Counted from the first letter of the stretch, positions 47,873-60,878 are shown. The stretch is 64,000 nt of DNA from Rhynchopus sp. YZ270_cl-10 (GCA_964035575.1 OZ037854.1:1488001-1552000); one strand, 5' to 3'. Notes: generated by a model not told the origin, from the letters alone. Translations and numbers: made by a program.

Positions 47873-50800
47873 ACGATTTTTTTTCAAAAATATTTTTTTC
47901 AAAAAAATCGATTTTAAAATATTGGTTTGGCTTGTGCGGGGACCTGAATCTGGGGCAACATACCCTGTGGGACATACTGGGCCCGATGCAAGGCCGATTT
48001 TTCAAAAATATGGTTGCCCCGGTAGACGGTATGGCCCTGCAGGTCAGTGCATCGGGCCAAAAATCATGAAAAAATCATGATTTTGGGGTCTGGCACCCCA
48101 TGGGCACATATATCTGGGGGTGTGAAATATGCATGGAATCGACCGATTGGGGGTGTTATAGGTCCTGGGGGCCCACATGGGCCATATTTCACGCTATTGG
48201 GTCACGGGAAAGTGATTTTGACATTTTTTCATCGATTTTAGCTGTGAGAACCCTTCAAAAACACTGATTTTGGGGTGTTTCTGAGACGGTACGCTATACC
48301 CAGGGTCATATTAGGTATTAGTCCGGTCGACTTTTTGAAAAAACGACCCCGCAATGGACTCAGGGGTGCCAGATAGTGTATATGAACCAGAATGGATTCA
48401 CGGGAAAAGTCAAAATTGGGTGTCAGATACATGCTGCCATAAGTGACGAATTTCAAAAGTTGAGATTTTTCGAAAATCAGGGTTCAGTACACGCTGTACC
48501 CAATCCTGGGGGCCAAAATTTTCAACTTTTTGAAAAAACGGGCGGTATATGGCCCTAAATTGTCAAAATGAGTTAATTGCGACCTCGGACGGCCTCCGGA
48601 GATGAGTAGAAGTTTATTTACTGAAAAAAAAAGTCAAAACACAGGCAAAATCCCACCTTCCACAGGTACAGTCAAAACTTTTATCCAGATCTCATGTTTT
48701 TTCAAAAAATTTTAAATTGTTTTTATGACTAACACCTCCGAAATTTTTCCTGATAAGATGGAATATGGTCCTGTCGTAGTATGCAGTGTGTTTGCAGGCA
48801 AAAATTTGCATTTTCTCGCCCCAGACATTTTTTTATACATAAAAGTGCATAAAGGGACCCCTGACCCCAAAATCCGGGTTCCAGCTTTTTGAAGGGGTCA
48901 CCCTACAGGCCACCTCAAAAAGTTGGCCCGTAGGGCCAACTTTTTGAAAAAACGGGGTTGCGATGTGTCCTGGGGGCCCGAAGGGCCCCCAGGACACATC
49001 GCTGGGAAAAAAATATTAGGTTTTTTGGGGTCTATATAGGGTTGCTGTGGGGGTCACATGGCCGAAAAATGGCCATTTTTGGCCTATTTTTGGCCATTTT
49101 TTTAAGGTAAAAAATCCACTTTTTTTTTGTACATCCCCTTGCCCCCGGTAAAATTTACCAAACATATGGCCCTGTTGGACATACTGGGCCCATGAGTCGG
49201 TCGCTGGATCACCAAACTAGTTGCCCTATTTGCTAAAATCATGTTTTCAGGGTCAAAAATAGGGTGTTTTTTAGGGTCAAAAATAGGGTGTTTTTCAGGG
49301 GTATGTTAACCACGTATGTGTCTTAGGGACCAAATTTTCCAGGAATGTGAACCAATCGGGTCGCAATGGGTCCAGGGGGCCCGGAGGGCCCCCATGCAGG
49401 GAAAATTTGCAACAATCCTGGGCAATGCTGGGGGCCGATAGGGTGTGCCTATACACGTGTTTTTACGTGTTTTTGGGCACTTTTCAGGATTTTCGAAAAT
49501 TTTTGCAACACCAAAATCAAAAATTTCGGTCTAGGAGGCCCATATCTGGAAAAAATCGATATTCCAATGGCCTCATTGGGACATATTGGGCCCAGGACCC
49601 TATTTTCAGGTCCCAGGAAAAGCCAAAACAATAAAAAAAATAGCTCAGGCGACCCCCAAAAATAGGCGAAAAACAGCCATTTTTAGGGTGTTTTTTAGGG
49701 GTATTTTTACACACACAAATTGTTTACCATAGCACACCCCCAGGCTGCCTCAAAATTTTATCTTTATTTGATTTTTCCAACCCACATAGGGGTATTTGAG
49801 GCACAACTTTCACCAAGCCTGGGGAATTCGGCACTGCACACACACAACTGAAAAAGGCAAAAATCACCTGTTTTTCAAGGTGTCGCAGGGTAAATGTTGT
49901 TCCTTAAAAACCAAATTTTTTCTAAAAAATCGGCCCTGCGGGTGAAAAAACGACACTATGGGGGGTATTCCAGGGTGTGGGGGCCCCAAAAATCCGGTTT
50001 AAGACCACGAGAGGGTCCGAATACACACCTGAGAAGGTCCCGGGGAGTAAAAAAATGGCCATTTTTGGGGGGTCAAAATCTCACTTTTTGGGGGGATGTT
50101 TGTATACCCAGTACCGACCCACTAGCTGGGATGCCCAACTTTTCGCGAATATGGGGGCCCGTAGGGCCCCCGGGGCCCAGGGGGCCCAAAATATCGTGTT
50201 GCAGATGCCAGGAGAACATGTTTCAATATTTTGGATACATTTTTCCATAAGGTCATTTTCAAAAGCACTGATTTTAGGGGTATTGAGCGAGGTACCCATA
50301 CCCATGGGTTATCCTATATATTAGTTTTCACTCGGATGTGAAAAAACGATGTCGCAATGGATTCAGGGGGCCCAAATAGGGTATATGGCCCAGGAAATTT
50401 TCAAAAAGTTGACCCAACCAGGTATACAGGCATACAAGCCGGTAGGTCAACAGATAGGGTGTTTTCCGCACCCAAAATATGGGGTCATGACCATGTGGGT
50501 CAGACCTGAATTGATAAATGTTTCGCACAGGTTTTCGCGAATACCCCCTCTATTCCGAATGCGCTACAAGAGTTTTAAATTTTTGGCTATTTAGATTCAC
50601 TTTTAAAAACAAAATGGGTCTCCAGAACACACATGAGGTTCACATGTACCTCTACAGAAACCTTGGTTTTGGTCGGATTTTGAGGCCAATTTTTGGGTTC
50701 CCACCAATTTCCTAGGGTATACTGGGATATTGCCCGTGTGTCCAAAAGTGATTTTTGGGGCCTTAGGACCCCGGAGAATCCATTTAACGGTCGTTTTTGC

Positions 50801-50902
50801 ACCGGAAAGACCTATCTAGTACCCAAAAATCGAATTTTCATATTTTTGAAAAAGTGACCAAAAATCGACTTTTTTTGGTAACATTGTATGGCATAAATTA
50901 TT
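47872..50902. other. Gene-free, hairpin-rich degenerate spacer
   Basis: Unit-2 copy of 8490-11520, including the perfect inverted repeats at 48917-48945 and 48960-49002. Confidence 0.6.
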
Positions 50903-51182
50903 CTACATAATGTGTGATGCTTGAATAAAAACTTACGACCCCATAATGTACTCGGAACTCACCCATGTAATTGTTGAGAAAAAAAAACTTTCCGAAAAAA
51001 TGAAATTTCAACCCGAATATGCACATTTGGGTCATTTTACGGCTATGTAGGTCATTTTGTATGTGTTTTTCGATTATATAGGTGATTAGGATATGTGTGA
51101 TGCTCAGATTAAATCGTAAGACCCCGCAATTGACTCAAATGTGCCCAAAAACCCTATATACCCAAGATTATTAACTTTTCCA
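50902..51182 (+). repeat. Isolated satellite copies before the SL cluster
   Basis: Unit-2 copy of 11520-11800. Confidence 0.75.
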
Positions 51183-51515
51183 GCATATTGGACATCCTTA
51201 GGTATGGTTATAAGCCATGATACGGCTATTGCTGGAAAAATAGCCGTAAATTGTGGTTGGTATTGATTTCAGAAATTATGTGATGCTTAGATCATGCCAT
51301 AGACGCTTTTAATGGATTCATATGAGCTCATACTACCCATATACCCCTTCAGAAGCCCCTTTTGACTCTTATGAATATCCTTATATAGGCTTCCACTTGT
51401 GCAGAACCTTCTCAGTGTACAAGATGTTAGGTACAAAAAAACCATCATATTTTTTACACTACTGGCATGCTTCCCAGGACACGTCTGTACTCAGAACGTT
51501 GTAGAGAAAAAAGGC

Positions 51516-51629
51516 AACCAACGATTTCTAAAGCTACAGTTTCTGTACTTCATTGGTATGGAAGCATGAAGATTATATTCTTCTCACACAACTTTGTCAA
51601 AACATGGCCAGTTTCGAAAGAGACTGGCC
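51516..51629 (+). ncRNA. SL RNA: Spliced-leader RNA
   Basis: Unit-2 copy of 12134-12247. Confidence 0.95.
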
Positions 51630-51953
51630 TTTTTTACGTTAGCATCACCTTCTGCAAACCCCAAAAAACACACATGATTCCCATCACATACAAGTGCTTG
51701 CTGCAACCCATTTGTATATTGCCTGCAAAACCATGTGTGCAACCATTTGTGGCACTGGTACCACATATACCCCTTCAGAAACCACTGTTGACTCTTATGA
51801 ATATACTTGTGTAAGCCTCTCACCTAAGCATATTCTGTGCAGACCCTTCCCAGTGACCAATAGGTTAGGTACGAAAAAGCGACCATATTTAGGACACTGG
51901 AAGAAGGCTTACCAGTTCACGTTGGAGCTTAGAACATTGTAGAGAAAAAAGGC

Positions 51954-52066
51954 AACCAACGATTTCTAAAGCTACAGTTTCTGTACTTCATTGGTATGGA
52001 AGCATGAAGATTATATCTTCTCACACAACTTTGTCAAAACATGGCCAGTCTCGAAAGAGACTGGCC
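51954..52066 (+). ncRNA. SL RNA: Spliced-leader RNA
   Basis: Unit-2 copy of 12572-12684. Confidence 0.95.
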
Positions 52067-52388
52067 TTTTTTACGTTAGCATGATCGTCTTGTGCACAAG
52101 AAGCAAACCCAAAAACACACACGATTCACACATGACATAACACACAAGTGCTTACTGCACCCCATTTTTATATCGCCTGCAAAACCATATTTGTGACACT
52201 TGTTCCCCTTCAGAAGCCACTGTTGACTCTGTCGAATATCCTTCTGTAGGATCACACTTAAGGATATTTTTATGTAGAACCTTCACAGTGACCAAGATGT
52301 CAGGTACGAAAAAGCAACCGTATTATAGACATTGGCAGAAGGCTTCCCAGAACAAGTGGGTACCTAGAACATTGTAGAGAAAAAGGGC

Positions 52389-52500
52389 AACCAACGATTT
52401 CTAAAGCTACAGTTTCTGTACTTCATTGGTATGGAAGCATGAAGATTATATTCTTCACACAACTTTGTCAAAACATGGCCAGTTTCGAAAGAGACTGGCC
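52389..52500 (+). ncRNA. SL RNA: Spliced-leader RNA
   Basis: Unit-2 copy of 13007-13118. Confidence 0.95.
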
Positions 52501-52807
52501 TTTTTTACGTTAACATCACCTTGTGCAAACCCAAAAAACACACATGATTCCCATGTTCTTCGAATATTTTGGTGATTAGGATATGTGTAATGCTCAGATT
52601 AAATTGTACGACCACGCAATTGACTCAAATGAGCCCAAATATCCCGTATTCCCAAGATTTTTGGACTTTCGAGCACATTGGGCATCCTTAGGTATGTTTA
52701 TAAGCCACTCTACGGCTATGTTAGAAAAAAAACCCACCATAATAATGATACATATGGCATGATTCCCAGAACATGTTGGCACTTAGAACATTGTAGAGAA
52801 AAAGGGC

Positions 52808-52919
52808 AACCAACGATTTCTAAAGCTACAGTTTCTGTACTTCATTGGTATGGAAGCATGAAGATTATTCTTCTCACACAACTTTGTCAAAACATGGCCA
52901 GTTTCGAAAGAGACTGGCC
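52808..52919 (+). ncRNA. SL RNA: Spliced-leader RNA
   Basis: Unit-2 copy of 13426-13537. Confidence 0.95.
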
Positions 52920-53065
52920 TTTTTTACGTTAACACGATCGTCTTGTGCACAAGAAGCAAAAAAAACCCACACAACAACAGCAGAAGTTTAGAACCACATT
53001 CAGACCCTGACCCAACTCCAACAAGGGGCCCCTGTCTTGTCAACCACCTTGTGCATATATACTGG

Positions 53066-53168
53066 ACCCCAGAAATGGGACATCCGTTAAAATTGGATCG
53101 ATACAGAGAAGATTAGCATGGTCCCTGCGCAAGGATGACACGCATTAATCGAGAAAGTATCAACTTTT
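53066..53168 (+). ncRNA. U6: U6 snRNA
   Basis: Unit-2 copy of 13684-13786. Confidence 0.96.
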
Positions 53169-53387
53169 TTTTTGTCCCCCGGATCACACGTATTTTTTAC
53201 ACTGGTGTCTTCTTCATGCTTCCCAGACCAACACATATGTGCAGACATACCCATCACCCACAGGTGGCAAGTGGCAGGCTGCAGTGACCCATTGAAATAT
53301 TGGTTTCAAAAAACGACCATATGGTTTATGCTACTGGCATGCTTCCCTGAGCATATACATGTCGAAAGCTGTGTAGAGAAAAAGAGC

Positions 53388-53499
53388 AACCAACGATTTC
53401 TAAAGCTACAGTTTCTGTACTTCATTGGTATGGAAGCATGAAGATTACTCTTCTCACACAACTTTGTCAAAACATGGCCGGTTTCGAAAGAGACTGGCC
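53388..53499 (+). ncRNA. SL RNA: Spliced-leader RNA
   Basis: Unit-2 copy of 14006-14117. Confidence 0.95.
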
Positions 53500-53653
53500 T
53501 TTTTTACGTTAGCATGATTGTCTTTGTGTGTCTTTGTGCAAAGCAAAAAAAAAAACACACACAAGAAGTGAGGATCTTCAAAACCACGTTTTTGACCTGA
53601 CCCACCTCCAACTAGACAACCCTGTCTTGTATTCCGACAATATGGTATCTATT

Positions 53654-53966
53654 GAGCCGGGATGTGTTGGCTGCATCCTGAAACCCCTAGCTTCTGGGGG
53701 GGCAAGCTTCTCCAGAACTGGGCACTCTTTGAGGTGGACCAAAGGCACCTTCAACTTCTGTGTTGATGTGTTGTCCGTGTTAGTCTACTGTCCTGTTTGC
53801 GGCCTTGGTGTAAACCAGGGCAACAATCAGAGTGAAATGGGGTGAACCGGGCCAGGCTGGTCTCACAGAGCAGCTCATAACTCCTGCAGTGGACAGTTCA
53901 AGGATCGCAGCACAGAGCAGAGTGAGGGTGTTTCCAACTCAATGGCTTGAACTGGAGAAGCGTTTC
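53654..53966 (+). ncRNA. 7SL: 7SL (SRP) RNA
   Basis: Unit-2 copy of 14272-14584. Confidence 0.93.
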
Positions 53967-54130
53967 TTTTTTACATTTTTCCATGTGAACATTGTTTCCA
54001 CATCACCATACACATGTGTTGTTGATACACCCCACCACGTTGCCCAGACCATTCCTACCCACATTATTCACCACAAGTGGCATGTTTACCAGCACATGTT
54101 GGTGCTTAGAGCAATGTTAAGAAAAAGGGC

Positions 54131-54243
54131 AACCAACGATTTCTAAAGCTACAGTTTCTGTACTTCATTGGTATGGAAGCATGAAGATTATATTCTTCTC
54201 ACACAACTTTGTCAAACATGGCCAGCCTCGAAAGAGACTGGCC
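54131..54243 (+). ncRNA. SL RNA: Spliced-leader RNA
   Basis: Unit-2 copy of 14749-14861. Confidence 0.93.
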
Positions 54244-54376
54244 TTTTTTATGTCACCATGAGAAAAAACATTCACACATATGATGCATGTACAAAGTGCA
54301 CAGGTGTGTGTGTGTCACCCTGACCCACCTCCAACAAGACAACCCTGTCTTGTTTTCCCATACTCTCCCTATGTTT

Positions 54377-54698
54377 GGGTGCTAAGTTAGTGTGCTACTT
54401 CGAAACCAAACAACTCGTTCAGCAACAGCTAAAACTTGAAAAGACCTTTCTTATCAGAAAATTCTTTACAATTTTTATGATGTGTCCTGCTGTGGGCCTG
54501 ATATGGCCCAAGGCGGAACCACTTTCATATGATGTAAATCCCGTACGTTCGTACAGAATATTACCCATGATGATTATTCTTACATTAGCGTGTAACACTA
54601 ATTCTGACTGCGTTCTATTTCACACTTCAAATATTAGAACTGGATGTGGGGCTGCCAGTTTACTGGTGGTCCCGATCCAGCACACAACGCAAGCACCC
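54377..54698 (+). ncRNA. RNA-X, block-B copy
   Basis: Unit-2 copy of 14995-15316. Confidence 0.78.
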
Positions 54699-54817
54699 TT
54701 TTTTATATTACCCCACCCAGTACCCCCCCTGTGTCTGTGTTGTTGCCTAAAAAAGCATCACCTTTTACAGGCTTCCTTGTGGGGAGTGTTCGGTCAAGTG
54801 ATAGTGATGAAGAAGGA

Positions 54818-54883
54818 CAGGGGCGAGTTTTCTCGTGAAATGCTTTGAAGCCTCTGACATTGAGAGGCTCGCTCCGACCTCTG
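54818..54883 (+). ncRNA. RNA-Z candidate
   Basis: Unit-2 copy of 15436-15501. Confidence 0.45.
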
Positions 54884-54984
54884 TTTTTAATAACCCTTAC
54901 CGGTAACCACTGTGTATGTATGGTATGTATGGTATGTATGATATGTTGCCTTTGTGTGTTTGTTTTTGTTTTGTTAAAAAAGAG

Positions 54985-55171
54985 GGTATGCCACTCCTGG
55001 ATGTTGTGCAGCTCCAGGGCAACATGTGTGAACGGACCAGGTTGCCCTGGCGACCCGTCACCCCAATGAGAAATTGCGTTAATATCATCAGTGCACAAGG
55101 CACTGTATCAGATATTAAGCTGATAAGAACAGATAATACACTTGATCTTAGCCAAAAGGCCGAGAAGGTAT
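54985..55171 (-). ncRNA. U2: U2 snRNA
   Basis: Unit-2 copy of 15603-15789. Confidence 0.95.
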
Positions 55172-55318
55172 GACTTCTTTTTAGTCCATACCAAATTCGA
55201 CACCCATGTACAGGGAAGCATGATGATGATCAATATTACTAGGAAACAACAAGGCAAACAGATTACACACCCATGTCACAGGGAAGTGAGCGAAGGTGAT
55301 GATCAATCGTAGTAAAAA

Positions 55319-55463
55319 CAAGGCCGCCGAAGCAGCTACACAAATTGCCAATGTGGCAACGCCGAAGCGGCCCATGGCGGGAATTGGGTAGTTTTCAACC
55401 AGCAATCTCTCCACAGCGTCCCTATTTGGTCATTGCTTATGGAATTATCCCGAGCGCAAGAAT
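55319..55463 (-). ncRNA. U4: U4 snRNA
   Basis: Unit-2 copy of 15937-16081. Confidence 0.92.
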
Positions 55464-55624
55464 ACCTCCTTTTCTCCCAGTCGTGTCACAAAGCTATGTC
55501 AACAGGGAAGCGTGTTGGGGTGGTAACATAAAGACACCACGTAAAGCTAACACACCAGAACTACCACCACCAATGTGCCTCCCTGTAGACATCTGTGCAG
55601 CCGATAGGTGGAACAAACAAGGGC

Positions 55625-55772
55625 AAGACTGTACTCTACACAGGATCTGTTTTTGAGTGCATTCGTGTTGAAGATTGTTTTCTTCGGCACAAGACCAAAG
55701 CTGGATGATGACATAGGTTGGGCATGTGCAGCATGAGCACTTGCGATGATTGTCACATACTTCTTGTATTGT
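55625..55772 (+). ncRNA. U3: U3 snoRNA
   Basis: Unit-2 copy of 16243-16390. Confidence 0.75.
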
Positions 55773-55984
55773 TTTGTCTCTCCCCTGTATGGCGCAGGGA
55801 AGAGTACCAGGCACAGCCCTTCCACTTACAGCTTGTTTTTAAGAAAAACCTCAAAAAAGGCTTCACATTACTTTTTTCACCTTCAAGGACATCTTGATCA
55901 ATCAAGAAGTTACCACACTATCCTCGCTCTCAACATGCTTCCATGTGTAGCAAAGTGCATACAGCAATAGAACAAAACAGAGCC

Positions 55985-56094
55985 ATATCACGGTTCTTGC
56001 CCATATCGAACTCATCTTTCGCCTTTTACTAAAGATGACCGTGGGTAAGAGCCACTAAGTGAAAGCATAATTTTTGAAGGGGCCTTTGTGTCTC
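55985..56094 (+). ncRNA. U5: U5 snRNA
   Basis: Unit-2 copy of 16603-16712. Confidence 0.94.
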
Positions 56095-56170
56095 ATCTGT
56101 TTTTAAGTCTTGACAACCACTACGCTTCCCTGAAGGTGTTGGAGTTTCGCATGTTGTTAAACTCAGCTAG

Positions 56171-56332
56171 AGGTTACATACCTTACTGGTGTCTGACCTG
56201 ATCAACAAGGGCGTCGACACACCAGTGGCCCTTGCATTGCACTGCGCAGGGGATACTGGTGGCACTAGCTTCGGCTGGCTTGCACAGTGAAATTTTTGAC
56301 AGCGGCGGTGCTGTGCTTTGCACAAACCCGCC
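56171..56332 (+). ncRNA. U1: U1 snRNA
   Basis: Unit-2 copy of 16789-16950. Confidence 0.9.
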
Positions 56333-56617
56333 TTTTTAAACAAACAAACCAAAACAAACGTGATCACACAAACCATCATGTTACCCAGTAAACCCAGTAA
56401 ACCCAGCACACTGGTCTAGAGGGATCGACCACTGAGTGGTGACCTGTGAGCACACAGGCACCTGCTCCGATGCAGTAGTGCAGCGCACTAAGTGCTGTGC
56501 TAAGGACTGGCCAAACTTGTTAAACCTGCTGACCCACAAACCGGTTTTCACAACCGAAGCAAAAACAAGGTCAGAAATAAAAAGCTCTTCAAAGGTTTTC
56601 GAACCTGACTCAGTATT

Positions 56618-56736
56618 GGATTCGGCCATACTCTGGTGAATACACCTCATCCCGCCTGATTTGAGAAGTTAAGCACCAGCAGGCCTGGATAGTACTGGCG
56701 TGGGTGACCAGCTGGGAAGTCCGGGTGCTTGAATCC
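56618..56736 (+). rRNA. 5S rRNA
   Basis: Unit-2 copy of 17236-17354. Confidence 0.96.
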
Positions 56737-57373
56737 TTTTTGCTTTTCTTCCGTGTTGGTGTGTGGTTTTAGGACATCCAGACCCTGACCCACCTCCAAC
56801 AAGACAACCCTGTCTTGTATCCCTGTGTTTGTTGCACTATCCAGAGAGCAGAAATGAGGGGAGACTACACCACCGACGGTGCTTCAGCCTACAGGAGCAT
56901 GCTGGAATGTGAATGCTGCATGACAGCATTCACAATTTCACCTTTGGTGAGATGGAGATGAGCGCAAAGGTGCAAAAATGCACAACAAAAACTGAGGAAG
57001 AGGCATCCATACTCCCCAGAAGGGACGTGCGCACCTGCAGCCAAAAATTCTCCTGTGCTTAATATCATGCGCGCTGGGGATGCCGAAATAGCTAAACTGT
57101 TGCAAGAAGTGGGACTAATTCCCAGGCAGTTGCCCTGTACAACATGCAAGTCCACAATGCCAGAAACACTGTACTGGACACCAAGATACTCCAAGAAGAT
57201 CGCAAACTGGCCTTATTTTAGGTGAAATGACCTAATGCAGAGTGCAGCGGAACAGGGGAGACAAATAAAGTTTCCTGTACCATGCAACACCCAAGACACT
57301 TTTGCACAAGTGAAGCAAAAACAAGCTCAGAAATAAAAAGCTCTTCAAAGGTTTTCCACCCAGACCCATTATT

Positions 57374-57492
57374 GGATTCGGCCATACTCTGGTGAATACA
57401 CCTCATCCCGCCTGATTTGAGAAGTTAAGCACCAGCAGGCCTGGATAGTACTGGCGTGGGTGACCAGCTGGGAAGTCCGGGTGCTTGAATCC
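57374..57492 (+). rRNA. 5S rRNA
   Basis: Unit-2 copy of 17992-18110. Confidence 0.96.
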
Positions 57493-57575
57493 TTTTTTCC
57501 TTATTTGTGGTGTAACACACAGAAGTTGGTTGAAAAGTGAACTGATAGTATTCAGCGCAAAGCATGATTATTGAA

Positions 57576-57647
57576 GGGTATATAGCTCAGTGGTAGAGCA
57601 TTCGGCTGCAGTCCGAACGGTCCCTGGTTCGAACCCGGGTGTGCCCT
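57576..57647 (+). tRNA. tRNA-Cys(GCA)
   Basis: Unit-2 copy of 18194-18265. Confidence 0.95.
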
Positions 57648-57748
57648 CTCTTTTTGTTTCAAGACCAGATTTTCTCTTGAGTGTTACTTCTCCCTTTTTG
57701 GTTTTGAATTCCATCCCCACCTTGTAAAGATTCGTTTAAGAAATGTAA

Positions 57749-57821
57749 GGGGGTTTAGCTCAAATGGTAGAGCGCTCGCTCAGCATGCGAGAGGTAGAGG
57801 GATCGATACCCTCAATCTCCA
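57749..57821 (+). tRNA. tRNA-Ala(AGC), C33
   Basis: Unit-2 copy of 18367-18439. Confidence 0.92.
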
Positions 57822-57912
57822 AACATTTTTTGGCTTGGAAACACTGTTGTGATATTTCCAGATCTCGATTCTTTTTGGTACCAAAGAAAAAGAAGGAAGC
57901 GACAGAATTGTA

Positions 57913-57984
57913 TCTCCTATGGTGTAGTGGTTAGCACTCGAGACTCTGAATCTCGCGACCGCGGTTCGAATCCGCGTAGGAGAA
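57913..57984 (+). tRNA. tRNA-Gln(CTG)
   Basis: Unit-2 copy of 18531-18602. Confidence 0.95.
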
Positions 57985-58077
57985 CTTTCCTTTTTCTCCG
58001 TTTCGTCCCTTGTTATTCTCCTCTGTGACTGGTTGAAACGCATTCCCACTTCCATATTCTTGTTGGCTTTTATTGAA

Positions 58078-58159
58078 GGCGAGATGGCCGAGTGGTCTAA
58101 GGCGCCAGGTTAAGGCCCTGGTCCCTTCGGGGGCGTGGGTTCAAACCCCACTCTCGTCA
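58078..58159 (+). tRNA. tRNA-Leu(AAG)
   Basis: Unit-2 copy of 18696-18777. Confidence 0.95.
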
Positions 58160-58248
58160 CTTGTTATTCTTTTTCATTTTCATTTTCAATCTATCCCTTT
58201 TGTTTTGTTTTCAAGATTGTGCAAAACACAAAAAGCACACTTGTCAGG

Positions 58249-58321
58249 TCCTCCTTGGCGCAGTCGGTAGCGCGTCAGGCTGTTAACCTGCAGGTCGTTG
58301 GTTCGAACCCAACAGGAGGAG
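58249..58321 (+). tRNA. tRNA-Asn(GTT)
   Basis: Unit-2 copy of 18867-18939. Confidence 0.95.
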
Positions 58322-58380
58322 ACTTTTTTCCCTTCTCAAACCATTTTCTGTTCTTTGCAAAAGTCATAAAAAACTGGGAA

Positions 58381-58462
58381 GGCGAGATGGCCGAGCGGTC
58401 TAAGGCGCCAGGTTTAGGCCCTGGTCTCTTCGGAGGCGTGGGTTCAAACCCCACTCTCGTCA
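58381..58462 (+). tRNA. tRNA-Leu(TAG)
   Basis: Unit-2 copy of 18999-19080. Confidence 0.95.
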
Positions 58463-58526
58463 CGTTATTACCATTTTTCCGCAGAAAACCCACCTCTTGT
58501 GGAAAACAGTTCCGGTCATTATTGTA

Positions 58527-58599
58527 GCAGCTATCGTCTAGTGGTTAGGACGCTCGCCTCACACGCGAGAGATCGTCGGTTCAATCCCGACTAGCTGTA
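58527..58599 (+). tRNA. tRNA-Val(CAC)
   Basis: Unit-2 copy of 19145-19217. Confidence 0.94.
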
Positions 58600-58689
58600 A
58601 TTTCTTTTTGAACTTTCCTTCACATTTTCGTTCAATGCAACGATCGAAAAGATGTCCCCATGCAGATAATAGTTTTGCCTATTATCAGA

Positions 58690-58761
58690 TCCGCTGTAGT
58701 ATAGTGGTTAGAACAGCCGGCTCTCACCCGGCAGACCGGGGTTCAATTCCCCGCAGCGGAA
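58690..58761 (+). tRNA. tRNA-Glu(CTC)
   Basis: Unit-2 copy of 19308-19379. Confidence 0.95.
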
Positions 58762-58854
58762 AATACTTTTTTTAGACCAAGTTTTGGAGAGAAGAATTTC
58801 TGACTTTTGAATATTAACGCCATCATGTAAATCTGGATGAAGAAAATAATCAGT

Positions 58855-58926
58855 GGCTTAGTGGTCTAGTGGCATGATTCTCGCTTCGGGTGCGAGAGGT
58901 CCAGGGTTCGATTCCCTGCTGAGCCC
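58855..58926 (+). tRNA. tRNA-Pro(CGG)
   Basis: Unit-2 copy of 19473-19544. Confidence 0.95.
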
Positions 58927-59140
58927 CTCTTTTTATTTAGGTAGTTTCTTGCTTGGGAATTGTTTAGAAAAATTATTTCCACATCTTTTCGACCACCAAA
59001 ATCCCAAGATGAGGAAGTTTGGAAAAGTGCATTTTTGTGAAAGTATTTTGCCATATCTTTGTTGTCACCAAAATCCCAAGATAGTGAGAGAATCTTGAAA
59101 AATCATTTTCCATATTTTCACTTCCCAGTGAAAAAGAGAA

Positions 59141-59213
59141 TACCCATGGTGGGGATCGAACCCACAATCTTTCGCTTAGGAAGCGAACGCCTTATCCATT
59201 GGGCTACACGGGC
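59141..59213 (-). tRNA. tRNA-Arg(CCT)
   Basis: Unit-2 copy of 19759-19831. Confidence 0.93.
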
Positions 59214-59319
59214 CTAATAGTTTTACCTTCTTTCCTTTTCTCTGGGGTGGTCAAATTTAGGACAAGAGACTTTTCTGCATGACCACCCCACAATGATTCT
59301 TTGGTTTAAATGAATGTGA

Positions 59320-59392
59320 GCCTCCCTAGCTCAGTCGGTAGAGCGCAAGGCCCTTAACCTTGTGGTCGCGGGTTCGAGCCCCGCGGGAGGTG
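59320..59392 (+). tRNA. tRNA-Lys(CTT), C33
   Basis: Unit-2 copy of 19938-20010. Confidence 0.94.
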
Positions 59393-60210
59393 CTTTTCTT
59401 TTTGAATGTTTACGATTTTGCAGGTTTCTGAGATTTTGAGGCAAATGAAAACCAAAAAATATTTCCTCCACTTGATCTCAGTTCTGTTTCGTTGGCAAGT
59501 TGAGAGTGGAATTTGGGTGAAAATATGTGTTTTCCGAACCAACACAGGACTCCCACCGACCGGTGTAGGTTTTGCGTTCAACCAGGTGTGAACTGCTTCC
59601 ACTCGCGAAAAGTGCCAGACCCTTTTGCTGGGGATAGCACGTTTCAGCCCCACAACTTATCTCCTTTCTGGGCATGTCCAGTGTGCTCAGCTGCCGCTTC
59701 TTGGCGACTCACCAGTACAGAATGGTGGAATCCAGCACAGAACGGAATGGCTGGGAAATCCTTAGCAATCCATAATTCAGATGGAAAAACTCCTGACCTG
59801 GCTATTGAATTTTCGGATCATTTTCTCAGTCACAATGCAAGCACAGAATGGAAACCAAAACCAAGCACAGAATGGAACACGGCTATAAGACTCCAGCCAT
59901 TCCATTCTGTGCTGGTTTTTCGTTTCCATTCTGTGCTTGCATTGTGACTGAGAAAATGATCTGAAAATTCAATACCCGGGTCAGGAGTTTTTTTTTCCAC
60001 TCCTAACAAATCCTTACAGTAAGCCTATAAGTCTCCAGCCATTCCATTCTGTGCTGGTTTTTGGAGCCCATTCTGTGAGCACTCGCTCGGGCCTGTACTG
60101 GAGAAAAGCGGCCAGGCCATCTCCCTTCTGCGTTCCTGCCTGTCACATCCAGTGCTCAGTTGCTGCTTCTTCAGCACAACTGCATCACATCACATCACCA
60201 AAAAATAGAA

Positions 60211-60282
60211 AGGCAACTGGGGGGATCGAACCCCCGACCCTTGGTTTACAAGACCAATGCTCTGCCACTGAGCTAAATCGCC
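60211..60282 (-). tRNA. tRNA-Thr(TGT)
   Basis: Unit-2 copy of 20829-20900. Confidence 0.94.
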
Positions 60283-60364
60283 GCTGATTAAGATGCTTTT
60301 GCTGTTTCTCCTGCGAAGAAGTTTTTCAAGACAACACAGAAAGGAAAGTGTGTAAAAAAAGAAA

Positions 60365-60435
60365 TGACCCTAGACGGAATCGAACCGCCGTTGATGGATT
60401 TGGAATCCATAGTGCTACCGCTACACCATAGGGCC
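60365..60435 (-). tRNA. tRNA-Trp(CCA)
   Basis: Unit-2 copy of 20983-21053. Confidence 0.94.
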
Positions 60436-60520
60436 CATGATTTAGGGCTTCAATGCGTTTAGCATGAAGGTGGAAATTTTGCTGAAAATCCCACACAAAG
60501 GAAAAAGACACACAAAAAAG

Positions 60521-60593
60521 TGCGAGGTGCCAGGATCGAACTGACGACCTTAGGATTATGGGACCTACGCGCTCCCGACTGCGCCAACCTCGC
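60521..60593 (-). tRNA. Elongator tRNA-Met(CAT), C33
   Basis: Unit-2 copy of 21139-21211. Confidence 0.92.
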
Positions 60594-60717
60594 CTTGATA
60601 TTATCGTATCATTAAGAAATACATGGGGTGCAAATTTCTACAGGTTTGTGTGGCAAAAAAATTTTTTTGAGCCAAAAAATTTTATGGGCTTCTGTGAAAA
60701 CAATGACAGTTGTAGAA

Positions 60718-60801
60718 CCTCTCGTAGCTCAATTGGTAGAGCGCTCGACTGTAGAATACTCGGTTATCGAGCGGTCGCTGGTTCGATTCCGGCCGAGAGG
60801 A
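60718..60801 (+). tRNA. tRNA-Tyr(GTA) with 11-nt intron
   Basis: Unit-2 copy of 21336-21419. Confidence 0.95.
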
Positions 60802-60878
60802 TTTTTTTCGTTTTCGTGTTCCAGATTATTTTCTGCAAACAGATGACTGCCTAAAAACAAAGAACGGTGAGAATTACA